From Macquaria australasica (taxonomy: Eukaryota; Chordata; Actinopteri; Centrarchiformes; Percichthyidae), in assembly GCA_005408345.1 (NCBI GenBank), contig SEMN01000306.1:186001-250000 (forward strand): 64,000 bases of DNA, in the 5' to 3' direction. This document shows, one piece after another, positions 12,085-23,584 of this stretch; position 1 is the stretch's first letter; each line of letters opens with the position of its first letter. The notes beneath the pieces are model-generated. The model did no database searches, had not been told where the DNA came from, and was given only the letters and a program-made list of their open reading frames with translations. The position numbers were made by a program, and so were the translations under genes.

Positions 12085-12665
12085 ATATATATATATACTG
12101 CATTCAAAACAGTATTCAGACCCTTCCCTTTTTTCACATTTTGTTCTGCTGCTAAATTCGTTAATTTTTTCCCTCATCAGTCTGCATTCAGTACCCCACA
12201 ATGAAAAAGTGAAAACAGGATTTCAGAATTGTTTTGCAAATTAATTAAAAAGAAAAAAATGAAATATCACATTGACATACGTATTCAGACCCAAATTTAG
12301 TCCACCTGTGGTAAAATCAGTCGATTGGACATGATTTGGAAAGGCACACATAATCAAATCTGTCTAAGTTCTCACAGCTGACAGTGCATATCAGAGCAAA
12401 AACCAAGCCATGAGGCTGAAGAAAAAGGCCCACTTGGAGTTTGCAAAAATGCACCTAAAGGAAACAAGATTCTCTGGTCTGATGAAACCAAGATTGAATT
12501 GTTTGGCCTCAATTCCAAGCATCATGTCTAGAGGAAACCAGGCACCGCTCATCACCTGTGCAATACCAACCCAGCGGTGAAGCATGGTGGTGGCAGTGTC
12601 ATGCTGTGGGGGTGTTATTTCAGGGGGACTGGTCAGGGTTGAGGGAAAGCTGAACAGAGCAGAGA
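12085..12665 (+). mobile_element. Tc1-like DNA transposon, truncated
   Basis: The left part holds a long terminal region with 'agtattcagacccttccctt' and, further in, 'gtattcagacccaaattt', typical of Tc1-like inverted/direct terminal repeats of fish. Around 12400-12600 the sequence encodes, in shifting frames, the transposase segment KKAHLEFAKMHL followed by a run corresponding to WSDETKIELFG and then a glycine-rich GGG stretch. The first and last thirds of the transposase are missing. The element stops abruptly at about 12665, where the inverted L2 arm begins. Confidence 0.75.
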
Positions 12666-12667
12666 TA

Positions 12668-13125
12668 TTCATTATAGTGCCAAATCATAACAGAAGTTAT
12701 CTCAGGGCACTTTGCATATAGAGCAGGTCTAGACCGTACTCTTTATAATAATAATTACAGAATCCCAACAATTCCCACCATGAGCAGCACTGTATTGTAT
12801 TCTCCTTTTAACAGGCAGAAACCTCGAGCAGAACCAGGGGAGAAAGACAGAGCAGGAGGAAAGAGAACATTCAGTAGTACAATGCAAGTTCCACATAGAG
12901 ATGTAAAGTAATAGTAATGGTAATGGTAGTGGTAATGATATTAATATTATTAATAATAATAGAAATAATGCTAATAATAGTAATACCAATAATAAGAGCA
13001 ATAACAGTAATAGCAGCAGTGGGTGTAGAGCAGGAACACGGGGGCAGCAGGTGGCCTGCAACCATAGATCCAGACTCTACAGCTCCGGAGGCAGAAATAC
13101 CTGCAGAAAGCAACAGAAGGAGAGA
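12668..13125 (-). mobile_element. inverted copy of the L2 3' region (left arm)
   Basis: This segment is the reverse complement, with gaps and substitutions, of about 16560-17050, the 3' untranslated region of the adjacent L2-type LINE. Shared landmarks in order include 'gttatctcagggcacttt', 'agagcaggtctagaccg', 'caacaattcccaccatgag', 'cttttaacaggcagaaacct', a run of AAT/AGT triplets, and 'gactctacagctccggaggc'. It is either an older opposite-strand L2 tail into which the newer copy inserted or a rearranged 5' part of the same copy. Confidence 0.8.
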
Positions 13126-13139
13126 GAGATGCACTGGGC

Positions 13140-16100
13140 GGAAAGGACATTAAGGAGGGACACTGTTGTTGGAGAGGCATAGGGGAGAGTGGCCAGCTAG
13201 AAGGGCAGAGAGAGAGATAAGAGAAGTGAGGGACGGATCAGGATGGAGGCTTAGAGGGCTGGAGGGGGAGGAATGACGGCATACCTGCAGCCTTATATAG
13301 AGTGTGTTTGTCTAGAGGGTTCAGCTGCTCCCCCAGGGAATGTCCAGGAATAGAAGGAAATAAATTCCACAGAGAGGTTGTCTGCCCCCCGACCACTTAA
13401 ATTATTTAAATCCAAAGTAAACAGAAGAGGAGTTACACATAAAAACCTAATAAAAAGTAAAACCACCACTGCAACAGTACAACAAAATAGGAGAATTAAA
13501 TGTGGACTCTTAAACATTAGATCTCTCTCATCTAAAGCTGTTCTAGTAAAGGATCTAATATCAGATCATAATATTGATTTATTTTGTCTTACTGAAACCT
13601 GGCTGTGTCACAATGAATATGTTAGCCTAAATGAATCCACTCCCCCCAGTCACATTAATACTCACATTCCTCGAGGCTCAGGCCGAGGAGGTGGAGTTGC
13701 AGCCATCTTCGACTCAAGCCTATTAATCAAACCTAAACCTAAATTAAATTATAACTCGTTCGAAAGCCTTGTTCTTAGCCTTTCACACCCAACCTGGAAA
13801 ACACTACAGCCAATTCTATTTGTTATAGTGTACCGAGCTCCTGGACCGTACTCTGAATTTTTATCTGAATTCTCAGAGTTCTTATCAGGTTTAGTCCTTA
13901 AAACAGATAAAATAATTATTGTAGGTGATTTTAATATTGATGTGGATGTAGAAAATGATAGCCTTAGTGATGCGTTTATCTCATTATTAGATTCGATTGG
14001 CTTCTGTCAGAGTGTACATGAACCCACTCACTGTTTTAACCACACCCTCGACCTTGTTCTTGTCTATGGCATAGAAATTGAACATCTAATAGTCTTTCCA
14101 CAGAATTCTTTTTTATCAGACCATTATTTAATAACTCTTGAATTCCTATTACTGGACTACACACTATTAGGCAAACATTCCTACACTAGATGTCTATCTG
14201 ATAGTGCTGTAGCTAAATTTAAGGAAGTGATTCCATCAGCATTAAATTCAGTTCCATGTCTCAGTGTAACAGATGACTCCTATGCTAACTTTAGTCCCTC
14301 CCAAATTGATCATCTTGTTGATAGTGCTGCAGGCTCACTACGAATAACACTCGACTCTATCGCCCCTCTAAAAAAGAAGATAATAAAACAGAGGAGGTTA
14401 GCTCCATGGTATAACCCGCAAACCCGCAAATTAAAGCAAACATCGCGAAAACTTGAAAGGAATTGGCGTTCTACCAATCTGGAAGAATCACGTTTAGCCT
14501 GGCAAGATAGTCTTAAAATTTATAGGAAGGCCCTCCGTAATGCCAGAGCAGCCTACAACTCATCATTAATAGAGGAAAATAAGAACAACCCCAGGTTTCT
14601 GTTCAGCACTGTAGCCAGGCTGACAGAGAGTCACAGCTCTGTTGAGCCATGTATTCCTATAGACCTCAGTAGTAATGACTTCATGAGCTTCTTTAAAGAT
14701 AAAATTCTAACTATTAGAGAAAAAATTCAGCACCTCCTGCCCTCAGTTGGTACTGACTTATCTTCAAACACAGGAACCTTAGAAACAACTGTAAAACCTG
14801 TACATTTAGACTGCTTTTCTCCCATCAACCTTAGTCAACTAACTTCCATGATTTCCTCATCTAAGCCATCAACGTGTCTCTCAGACCCTGACTAGGACTG
14901 CTTAAAGAAGTTTTACCCTTAGTTAGCACTTATTTACTAGATATGATCAATCTGTCCTTATTAGAAGGCTATGTGCCACAGTCCTTTAAAGTAGCTGTAA
15001 TTAAGCCTCTTCTTTAAATGCCCACTCTTGATCCAGGGGTTTTGTCAAATTATAGACCTATATCTAACCCTCCTTTTCTCTCTAAGATCCTTGAGAAAGC
15101 AGTCGCCAATCAGTTGTGTGACTTTCTACACAACAACAAGCTGTTTGAGGATTTTCAGTCAGGATTTAGAGTGCATCATAGCGCAGAGACAGCACTGGTG
15201 AAAGTTACAAATTACCTTCTAATTGCATCCGACAAAGGACTTGTCTCTGTACTTGTCTTACTAGATCTTAGTGCTGCATTCGATACCATTGACCATCACA
15301 TTCTATTACAGAGACTAGAACATTTAATTGGCATTAAAGGTACTGCACTAAGCTGGTTTAACTCCTATTTATCAGATCGATATCAGTTTGTACATGTTAA
15401 CGATGAATCCTCTATGCACGCCAAAGTCAGTCACGGAGTTCCACAAGGTTCTGTGCTTGGACCAATTCTATTTACCTTGTATATGCTTCCTTTAGGCAAT
15501 ATTATTAGGAAGCACTCCATAAATTTTCATTGTTATACAGATGATACCCAATTATATTTATCAATCAAGCCAGATGAAACCAATCAATTAGCTAAACTTC
15601 AAGCATGCCTTAAGGACATAAAAACCTGGATGATCTGCAATTTTCTGATGTTAAACTCAGACAAAACCGAAGTTATTGTACTTGGCCCCGAACACCTTCG
15701 AAACACATTATCTAAAGATATAGTTTCTCTAGATGGCATTGCCCTGGCCTCCAGCAACACTGTAAGGAATCTTGGAGTTATCTTTGATCAGGATATGTCC
15801 TTTAACTCCCACATAAAACAAACTTCAAGAACTGCCTTTTTTCATTTACGTAACATTGCAAAAATCAGGCACATCCTGTCTCAAAAGGATGCAGAAAAAC
15901 TAGTCCATGCATTTGTTACATCTAGGCTGGATTATTGCAACTCTTTATCATCAGGCTGCCCCAATAAATCCCTTAAGACTCTCCAGCTGATTCAGAATGC
16001 TGCGGCACGTTTACTGACAAGAACCAGAAAAAGAGAACATATTTCTCCAATATTAGCTTCTCTACACTGGCTCCCTTTAAAATCCAGAATAGAATTTAAA

Positions 16101-17092
16101 ATCCTTCTCCTCACCTTCAAAGCCCTAAATGGTCAGGTACCATCATATCTTAAAGAGCTCATAGTACCCTATTACCCCACTAGAGCACTGCGCTCCCAGA
16201 ATGCAGGGTTCCTTGTGGTTCCTAGAATCTCTAAAAGTAGAATGGGAGCCAGAGCCTTCAGCTATCAAGCTCCTCTCCTGTGGAACCAGATCCCAGTTTG
16301 TGTACGGGAGGCGGACAACCTCCTCACATTTAAGAGTAGGCTTAAGACTCCTCTTTGATAAAGCTTATAGTAGGGCTGACTCAGGTGACCCCTGAGCCCC
16401 CCCTTAGTTATGCTGATATAGGCCTAGACTGCCGGGGGACTTCCCATGATGCACTGAGCTCCTCTCTCCTCCTCTTCCTCTCCATCTGTACGCCCTCATA
16501 TCCCATCAATGCTTGTTACTAATTCAACTTCTTCCCATAGTTGTGTGCTTTCTCTCCTCTCTCTCTCTCCTTCTGTTGCTTTCTGCAAGTATTTCTGCCT
16601 CCGGAGCTGTAGAGTCTGGGTCTTATGTTGCTGCCGCCTGCTGCCCCCGTGCTCCTGCTCTGCACCCGCTGCTGCTATTGCTGTTATTGCTCTTATTAGT
16701 ATTACTATTATAATATGGCTCTTAGTATTATTTCTGTTGGTGTTATCATCAATACCATTACCACAACTATTGCTTTACATCCCTATGTGGAACTGTATTG
16801 TGCTGCTGTACGTTCTCTTTCCTCCTGCTCTCTCTCCCCCCCTCCCCCTTCAACCCAACCGGTCGAGGCAGATGACCGCCCACCTAGAGCCTGGTTCTAC
16901 TCAAGGTTTCTACCTGTTAAAAGGGAGTTTTTCCTTGCCACTGTCACCTAGTGCTTACTCATGGTGGGAATTGTTGGGTCTCTGTAAATATAAAGAGTCG
17001 GTCTAGACCTGCTCTACTCGAAAAAGTGCCCTGAGATAACTTTGTTATGATATGGCGCTATATAAATAAAACTGAATTAAATTGAATTGAAT
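13140..17092 (+). mobile_element. L2-clade LINE, nearly full length, two lesions
   Basis: A 5' leader (about 13140-13377) is followed by an endonuclease frame, 13378-14895, with NIRSLSSK, LTETWL, the GDFNIDVD loop and the terminal SDHYLITLEF motif. The reverse transcriptase frame is 15018-16358: FQSGFR, LLDLSAAFDTIDH, HGVPQGSVLGPILF and the active-site block YTDDTQLYLS, then the thumb region with LDYCNSL. The catalytic aspartates are present. EN and RT normally form one polypeptide; here the frame is lost at about 14890 and a stop lies at about 15016, just before PTLDPGVLSNYRPIS. The 3' untranslated region contains AAT/ATT triplets and ends with the terminus 'gcgctatataaataaaactg' plus short TGAAT repeats (to 17092). 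A fairly young copy inactivated by very few changes. Confidence 0.87.
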
Positions 17093-17850
17093 AGAAGAGA
17101 AGAAGGTGGAAAGAGGAGATTAAGAAAGAAAGAGATGATAATGATAATATGATAATGAAAATTTTTTTTTTTTAAAAAGGACAAGCAATTTCCTCAGGGT
17201 CTTTCGTTATTCCTCTGCAAACAAAAATCGTCTCACCCTTCCACACCTTTTTCTCTCACCCAACTAGAGAGGGAGCTCTTCTGGAAAATCTTGAGCCGGG
17301 GAGAGTATCAGCTGGTGCTGTCAGTCAGGCGCCAAACAGGCACTCAATGAAGGTGGTGACATAAGTTGGGTGGCATGGAAGCTGAACTCACACTGTAGCA
17401 CCCAGGGGAAGGCAGGGGTGATGACTGAGCGGGGGTGAGAGGAGGTTAAGATGGAAAGAGGAGATGGTGTGGATCAAAACATGGAGAATGGTGGAAGGGT
17501 GGAGAGGAGAGGAGTGTTGTCTAGAGGATAAAAGAGTGGAGAAAAGGTGTGGAGTTTGATGGATATAATGGGACAAAGGGCAATGAGAAGGAAATGCTGA
17601 GAGCAGGTGAACCACACTGCTGCTTTCAATTGTATTCTCCTATTGACTGATTAGAGTTTTATTTAATTGGTTAGTAAATGTACCACAGTATTTGTTTTAA
17701 ATAATGCATTTAATGTCTTGAACAACACAATACTCCTTTGCCCTATACACTCACAGATATACAGGACATGGACTAAAGGTGTATTAAACAACAAGAATTA
17801 GAAATGTATTCCCTCCACACACAGTATCATACATGTAACAACAAGACTAA
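17093..17850. other. no gene recognised
   Basis: Purine-rich sequence after the L2 tail, then unremarkable sequence. A 75-residue minus-strand open frame at 17388-17615 is a by-product of the GA-rich composition. No exon is supported. Confidence 0.45.
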
Positions 17851-18062
17851 GGCTGGGTTCACATATGAGGCGGACGCGCCGCGAAGCGCCACGATATGCC
17901 CATTCTAGCGCAAGCAGCTAGCCTGGCTGTTCACATCAGAAACGCATTTCTCTGCGCCGGTCAACAAGCGATCCTCTGCTCTTTTCTAGGGCTGATATTT
18001 TTGCTGTTGTTATGTGCTGTGTATCATACAACTGCCGGTGCTTCTCCACTTTTAGGATCAAT

Positions 18063-18111
<49 letters not shown>

Positions 18112-18578
18112 TGCTCGCTCGCCCACTCTCTCGCTCGCTGTGTGTGTGTGTCTGCTCGTCTCTGTCTGCTTGTGTGTGTGTCTGCTCGTCTCTCTCGCTC
18201 TCTGTTTAGGCAAAACTGACAAATATGTGGAATAAGTACTAATTTAAAAAACAGAGGGGCAGGAAAATCAAAAGGGTTGGCAAGCAGGATGCATATTCTA
18301 TCATTTATCAGCATCAGATCATTTATATCATGTATAATACATCATTTATATCCTTTATAATGAGTTTTCGTGCCAGATTCGCTCGCGGCGGGCAGAGAAA
18401 ATAGAACAGACGCTGAAACGATCACTGCAGAGCACGAGCCGGCCGCGGAATTCTGCTGTGCAGCGCCTCCTGTGTGAACAGCCCAATTAATTAACATGGG
18501 CGCCAAATGGTAGAGGGCAGCAATTCACGGCGCTTCGGGGCACTTCGCGGCGCGTCCGCCTCATATGTGAACCCAGCA
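17851..18578. mobile_element. PIF/Harbinger-like MITE with long GC-rich terminal repeats
   Basis: The left end reads GGCTGGGTTCACATATGAGG and the right end is its reverse complement except for the first two bases. The match extends about 38 bases inward and is rich in CpG. The element is flanked by TAA on both sides (17848-17850 and 18579-18581), fitting the 3-bp TWA-type target duplication of PIF/Harbinger. There is no transposase frame. The interior carries a TC/TG-rich low-complexity tract (about 18066-18200). Confidence 0.72.
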
Positions 18579-18581
18579 TAA

Positions 18582-19042
18582 GGCTGCGGTCGCATAGTCT
18601 TTTTTGCTTCGGAAGGTTCCTAACTGAGTGAAATGACCCAGAAGTATCTTAGTGGCAGCCATAAGAGCTAGTCGAATTCTCTAAATGCTAAGTAAAGGTA
18701 CTTCAGTGCTTCCTTTCTTATCTCCTTTAGCATAGGGTACACTGGACCATCCTTTACCAAAGGAAAGGAGGTAATGCCGTCCCACAGTTCCTTAAGGTAG
18801 CAACATTTAAAGCGACACACCATTCGGCCGTTCACCCAGGTCAATAACATCCGCTGTCACATAATTACGTAGCCTGGTGTAAGTGCAGTCTGGATCTCTT
18901 AGCCCTGCGGTTGTCTTTTTTGAAGTCCTTATAAATACTCCTTCACATCTTTCCTTGACCTCATGACGTTTTCCATCGAGGTCAACGAAAAGTTTTTAGG
19001 AAAAGACATAGGACATCATTTTTTTGACTATTTGACCGCAGC
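18582..19042. mobile_element. non-autonomous DNA transposon next to the previous MITE
   Basis: The ends GGCTGCGGTCGCATAGTC and, at the right in reverse complement, AAGCTGCGGTCAAATAGTC form an imperfect terminal inverted repeat. It starts directly after the TAA that closes the preceding MITE. A 60-residue minus-strand open frame (18668-18850) lies inside; I do not recognise it and no transposase motif is visible. Superfamily uncertain. Confidence 0.5.
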
Positions 19043-19740
19043 TTGAGAGTCTACAGCCACGCTAGCGGCTATGTGAGGCTGTACTCAGGCACAACGGTGC
19101 TTTGAGCTAAATGCTAACGTCAGCACGCTAACATGCTCACAATGACAATTCTAACATGCTGATGTTTAGCAGTTACTGTTTGCCACAGTTAACATCTTAG
19201 TTTAGGAGACGATGGGTCAACAAAACATCTGAGGTTAACACAGGAGATCGCTGTTCATTTCCCGTTTTCTACCGACAGCCAACATTGGTTTCTTTTAACC
19301 ATGAACGCAATAACCAGTGGTTATTATTGTAACCATGATGACAAAGGTCCCCCAGCCTTAAAAAGTAGGAATTCTAACCCAAACCTTGATCTTTTCCTAA
19401 ACCTAACCAAGTCGTCTTTGTGCCTAAACCTAAACAAACCTTAACCACAGTGCTGTCAGATCATAAAATTGAAAACAGTGATTTGTACTCAAAAATAATG
19501 TCGTCCTGACAATAGTGGCGTCAGATCAGAATACACTTATCATCAATGTATTCTGTTGTTTAATTTGGAGGACTTGTTGTAGATTGGCGTGTTAGCATGC
19601 TAACATTTGCTGATTAGCACTAAACACAAAGTACAGCTGAGACTGATGGGAATGTCATTAGTTTTGCTGGTATTTGGTCATAAACCAAAGTACTGGACAA
19701 ATAAAAATTTGGACGATGATAGCCGCTAGTGTGGCTGAAA
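19043..19740 (-). repeat. GCTAAC-rich fish interspersed repeat, interrupted copy
   Basis: Contains the words 'gctaacatgctcacaatga', 'gttagcatgctaacatttgc' and 'tgatgggaatgtcatt'. These occur in the opposite orientation at 20665-21130 and 21690-22060. About 370 bases (19212-19575), including CTAAACC/CTAACC-type repeats, interrupt the copy. Same repeat family, reverse strand. Class not assigned. Confidence 0.6.
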
Positions 19741-20159
19741 ATTACATTATGTTCTTGCTACACACATACATACCCATGCATCCATACTGTGTATATAAGT
19801 AGGTACCCATACACTAACCCATACAACTTGCACATGTACATGCAAACAGACACATGCAAGCATTTATCTACATGTAAATACACACACACCCCTCCTAAAT
19901 ACAGTTTATATTCAACAGAGATACCAGTCAAAGAGGAAGAGAAAGACCAAAAATTACTAAGTAAAGTAATAATCACATCCCCCTTTGCATTATATCACCA
20001 GTGAGATCCCATTCATCATAAAAGGTCATTGCCTGCTGAATGCAGATATGCAATCAACCATTCTTTCACAAGTGTGTGTGGTGGCTTCCAGCAAGCAGTC
20101 ATCTAAAATTAAGATCATTATCTGAACAAGCTGCTGTGCATTCAATTGTTCGCCCTATC

Positions 20160-20615
20160 CAAGTGAGAGAGGAGGAAAATTGACATTCATTTATTCAACC
20201 TTTATTATATGCGAGAGATTGAGGGGCGACCCTCATTTACAATGACACCACCGAGTCAATTACAAAAGTAAAGGAAAGAAAAACAACAACAAAGAGAAAA
20301 ACTAACAGAGAAAAGGCAATTTGAAGAAGTTGTGCCAAAATCTTGAAAAGGATTTGTCTCATTTCAAGTCACCGCAAATTATGTAGCTCAAATGTATGAT
20401 CCAGAACTTAGGCAAGTGAAATGTTGGAAGTGAAGCCGTGAACAGTATCACTTAATCACTTAATCAAAGAAGGTGAATAGAATTATGTTTGTGGTACTCA
20501 CAGCAATAAAATATGACATTTGAACCCCAATATTAACTTGTCTTTCCAGAGACAACGTCCCAATAGCCACAGACCAGTTTTCAACTGATTTTTAGGTACA
20601 GTAGAGGCACAACTC
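20160..20615. other. no gene recognised
   Basis: Unremarkable AT-rich sequence. A decayed interspersed repeat with 'ttcaacctttattatatgcg' begins near 20190. Confidence 0.4.
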
Positions 20616-20619
20616 TAGG

Positions 20620-20664
20620 AACGGAAATGTCGGCCAGTCAGACTGACTGGCCGACATTTCCGTT
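20620..20664. repeat. 45-base near-perfect palindrome
   Basis: 20620-20641 (AACGGAAATGTCGGCC and six further bases) and 20643-20664 are exact reverse complements of 22 bases each, separated by the single base at 20642. It lies at the left edge of the interspersed repeat that follows. Confidence 0.95.
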
Positions 20665-21130
20665 GGTCACTCCACCACTTCGGTCCAGACTGAAATATCT
20701 CAGCAACTATTAGATGGATTGCCATGAAGTTTTGACATTCATGGTCCCCAGAGGATGTATCCTAACTTGGTGATCTCCTAACTTTACTCTAGTGCCACTA
20801 GCATGTCAAAGATTTGACTTATCCAGCAACATATCTCACCATCCATGAGATGGATTGGTACAAAATTTGGTAAAGACATGTATGTTTCCCAGAGGATGAA
20901 CCCTACTGACATTTACTCTTGTGCCACCATGAAATTTGGTGCGAAATGTCTCGACAACTATTGGATGCCATGAAATTTGGTACAGACATTCACTGTAATA
21001 ACTTTGGTGAACCCCTTAACTTTTCAGCACTGACTTAGCACTGTCATCGGCTCAACATTTTAATTTGCGCAATACTTAACTAATGACATTCCCATCAGCC
21101 TCAGCTTTACTTTGTTATTGGTACTAATTA
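20665..21130 (+). repeat. fish interspersed repeat, second copy
   Basis: Internally repetitive: 'tattagatggattgccatga', 'tgagatggattggtacaaa' and 'tattggatgccatgaaattt' are successive variants of one unit. It ends with 'aatgacattcccatcagcct' and 'gtactaattagctaat', shared with 21690-22060 and, inverted, with 19580-19740. Confidence 0.65.
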
Positions 21131-21199
21131 GCTAATCACATAATCAAAGCGTATAAAACTATAACTATTTGCATGGCCAGACACCACAAGGGATAGATG

Positions 21200-21201
<2 letters not shown>

Positions 21202-21251
<50 letters not shown>
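21202..21251. repeat. (TA)n microsatellite
   Basis: Perfect TA dinucleotide tract of about 50 bases. Confidence 0.97.
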
Positions 21252-21253
<2 letters not shown>

Positions 21254-21689
21254 TGATCCTTAACTAGACATATGGAGTGAACCATTCGACATACTGTTCA
21301 GCAAGGTTATTTCCCAAGGCTGGATATTTAGTTAATTGTGTTATTATAAGTTAATATGATTTTGAATTAAAACTTCTGAAACAGATCCAGGAAGTTCTGA
21401 TTTCACATTTACTTAAATTTCAGCTCTCTTGCTATATTTCTTATACCTTTATGTAACATATTTATGATTTTTGCAAGATCACACTGCTTATCAAAGTGTA
21501 TCTGAGTCGCCTTAGCCTTGTAAACTGACTGTCAGAAGGAGAGACTGTGGTTCACCAACACCTCAATTCCAGAGTGCACACCAAGATCAGCAGAGACTCC
21601 TGGATTGACTCGTCATTCAGCTGACTTGGTGATCTGAAGTGGAAGGGAATCCTTGGCAGTGTGCGTTTGATATTAGATTGCAAATAAAA

Positions 21690-22060
21690 CTCCTCATTCT
21701 TTGGTTGAAACTGAAATATCTCAACAAGTACTTGACAGATTGCCATGAATTTTGGCACATGTTCATTCATGTTCCCCCCAGGATGAACTGTAATAACTTT
21801 GGTGATCCTTTAACTGTTCATCTAGCACCATCATCAGGTCTAAATCCTAATTTGATTTTTGACCAAATACCTGCAAAACTAATGACATTGCCATCAGCCT
21901 CAGCTGTGCTTTGTGTTTAGTGCTAATTAGCTAATGTTAGCATGCTAACAAACTAAACTAAGATGATGAACATGGTTAACAATACCTGCTAAATATTAGC
22001 ATTGTCATTGTAAGCATTTAGCTAAGTCGCTAGCATGGCTGTAGACTCTCTAGTTACGCA
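21690..22060 (+). repeat. fish interspersed repeat, third copy
   Basis: Starts with 'ctgaaatatctcaacaagta' and continues through 'aatgacattgccatcagcct', 'gttagcatgctaacaaac' and 'gctagcatggctgtagact'. It is collinear with the copy at 20665 and the inverted one at 19043-19740. Confidence 0.65.
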
Positions 22061-23290
22061 ACGTGAGTAAAGAATAGCAGTGGTGACAGTTTTGCTACAG
22101 TATAGCAAGAGTGTTTAATTTGGCACAAAAACCTGCACTGTGTGCAATATAATGGAGAGCCAAAGCCATGACGTCAGGTCCAGGCTAGCCTCTGTTCCAC
22201 TAGCTTCTGTGACGCAATGCACTTTTTCATTCAGCACTCCTTTCATCGGTCTCTCTGAAAAACATGAAGCATGTTCCCAGAGTTTACTGTCCATATTGTA
22301 AGACCAATCAGCATGCACTACCGCACTTTCTATTAGAAGTTGAAACCTTCGAAACGATTACTTTGTGAGCACAGAAAAAACTACAACTCCCATGTAAAAT
22401 TACAAGCGGGCTAGTACGTCATCGTAACTTGGTTTTGACCATATCCATAAAATTCACCAAAGCTCTCTTCTAAAGAGAAACCTTTCCATTTTTTTTAGCT
22501 GTAGTCTCTGCTGTCTAAAAAGTTTTACAGTGTCTGTTATTACAGACATGTCTGAGCTAGCCTCAACTCGCTCATGGACTCTCTTCCGTGACGGTCTAGG
22601 GCTTATGGGAAATGGGGTTTGTTAAAGGCAGCTAAAAACAGAAAGATTGAATAAACAACTATGTTAGATTGTTTTTCATAGATATATGAAGCGAGCCACG
22701 AGATCATAATGTTGAGCAAGGTTACGTTCCAAGGGTGGATTTTTAGTTATTTGTGTTATTTCAAATGTTAATGGTATTTTTGCGTGAGGTTTTCTTAAAT
22801 TCTGGCTTCACTTTAGCTCTCTATTAAGTCTTGCGCTTGATTGACGTACTAATTATGGGTCGCCTGTTTGTGGCTATGTTAGATGGTTTTGTTTGTTTAC
22901 TAGTTGATGGAGTGAGAAACCAATAGCTAAAATGGTTAAAGATGGGGTCCAGCTGTGTGAGATCACAAGTACGTTTGCACACTTCTTAAGTTACAGATGT
23001 CATAAGAGCAAGGGCAAGTCAGCGGCAGTGAGGACAGGGAGAGAGGCGGATAGATGGGTTAACGGACACTGCAAAAGAGGTAGAGAATCTGTGCGTGCAG
23101 GGAGGTGTCAATCTGTGTGTGTATATGTTTGCGCTTGATGTGTGTGAGCGTGCATGCACTCTGGTTCTTGTCCAGTATGTGAAATCAAGTGTCCGTCTGC
23201 ACTGAGATGCTCAGTTGATCCTCTGCCAAAATAACCTCCAGCTGCCTGATGCCTGCGCTGTGTTTTCTTTTTTTTAAATAAATGTCACTG
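22061..23290. other. no gene recognised; upstream region of the first troponin C gene
   Basis: No exon is seen. The part near 22680-22760 repeats words found near 21260-21330 ('gttgagcaaggttacgttcc' against 'gttcagcaaggttatttccc'), so a diverged interspersed repeat spans it. The last few hundred bases are the likely upstream control region of the troponin C gene. Confidence 0.4.
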
Positions 23291-23304
23291 AGCTTGTCTG
23301 TTCT

Positions 23305-23314
23305 CTAAATATGG
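23305..23314. promoter_or_regulatory. CArG-like element upstream of the first troponin C gene
   Basis: CTAAATATGG is one base from the SRF consensus CC(A/T)6GG and lies about 270 bases before the proposed start codon. SRF sites are common in striated-muscle promoters. Position and motif only; no functional support. Confidence 0.35.
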
Positions 23315-23584
23315 GGGATTAGAGAGTGTACCGCACAAGGGGGTGTCCATCAGGAGATTGTAAGAGGGCACAAACTAAAGTTGGATTTCATTGGCTGTCT
23401 CTTGTCTGAGGAGGGGGCTTCTTGCCCAATCCTGATCATTTTCAGTAAAAGTGTAGTTGAATGAGAGGGTACTTATGGAGGGGAGCAACGCCGCAGTGCA
23501 ACCTGAACTGTGTAGTAGGGAGACCTTCTTTCCCAGACGTCTGTCGTTTTTACTGGTGTCTGTTGTTCAGCACAGCCGGCCGCC

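Noticed and set aside
12729..13180. Several overlapping leucine-, serine- or isoleucine-rich frames that look like membrane proteins
   Set aside because: They are translations of the AAT/AGT triplet and GA-rich tract in the inverted L2 3' region, and appear in many frames at once.
17896..18314. Ser/Leu-rich or Arg/Glu-rich frames of about 100 residues
   Set aside because: They read through a TC/TG microsatellite inside a MITE.
20620..20664. The palindrome as a microRNA precursor
   Set aside because: A one-base loop and 22-base arms are too short for a normal pre-miRNA hairpin.
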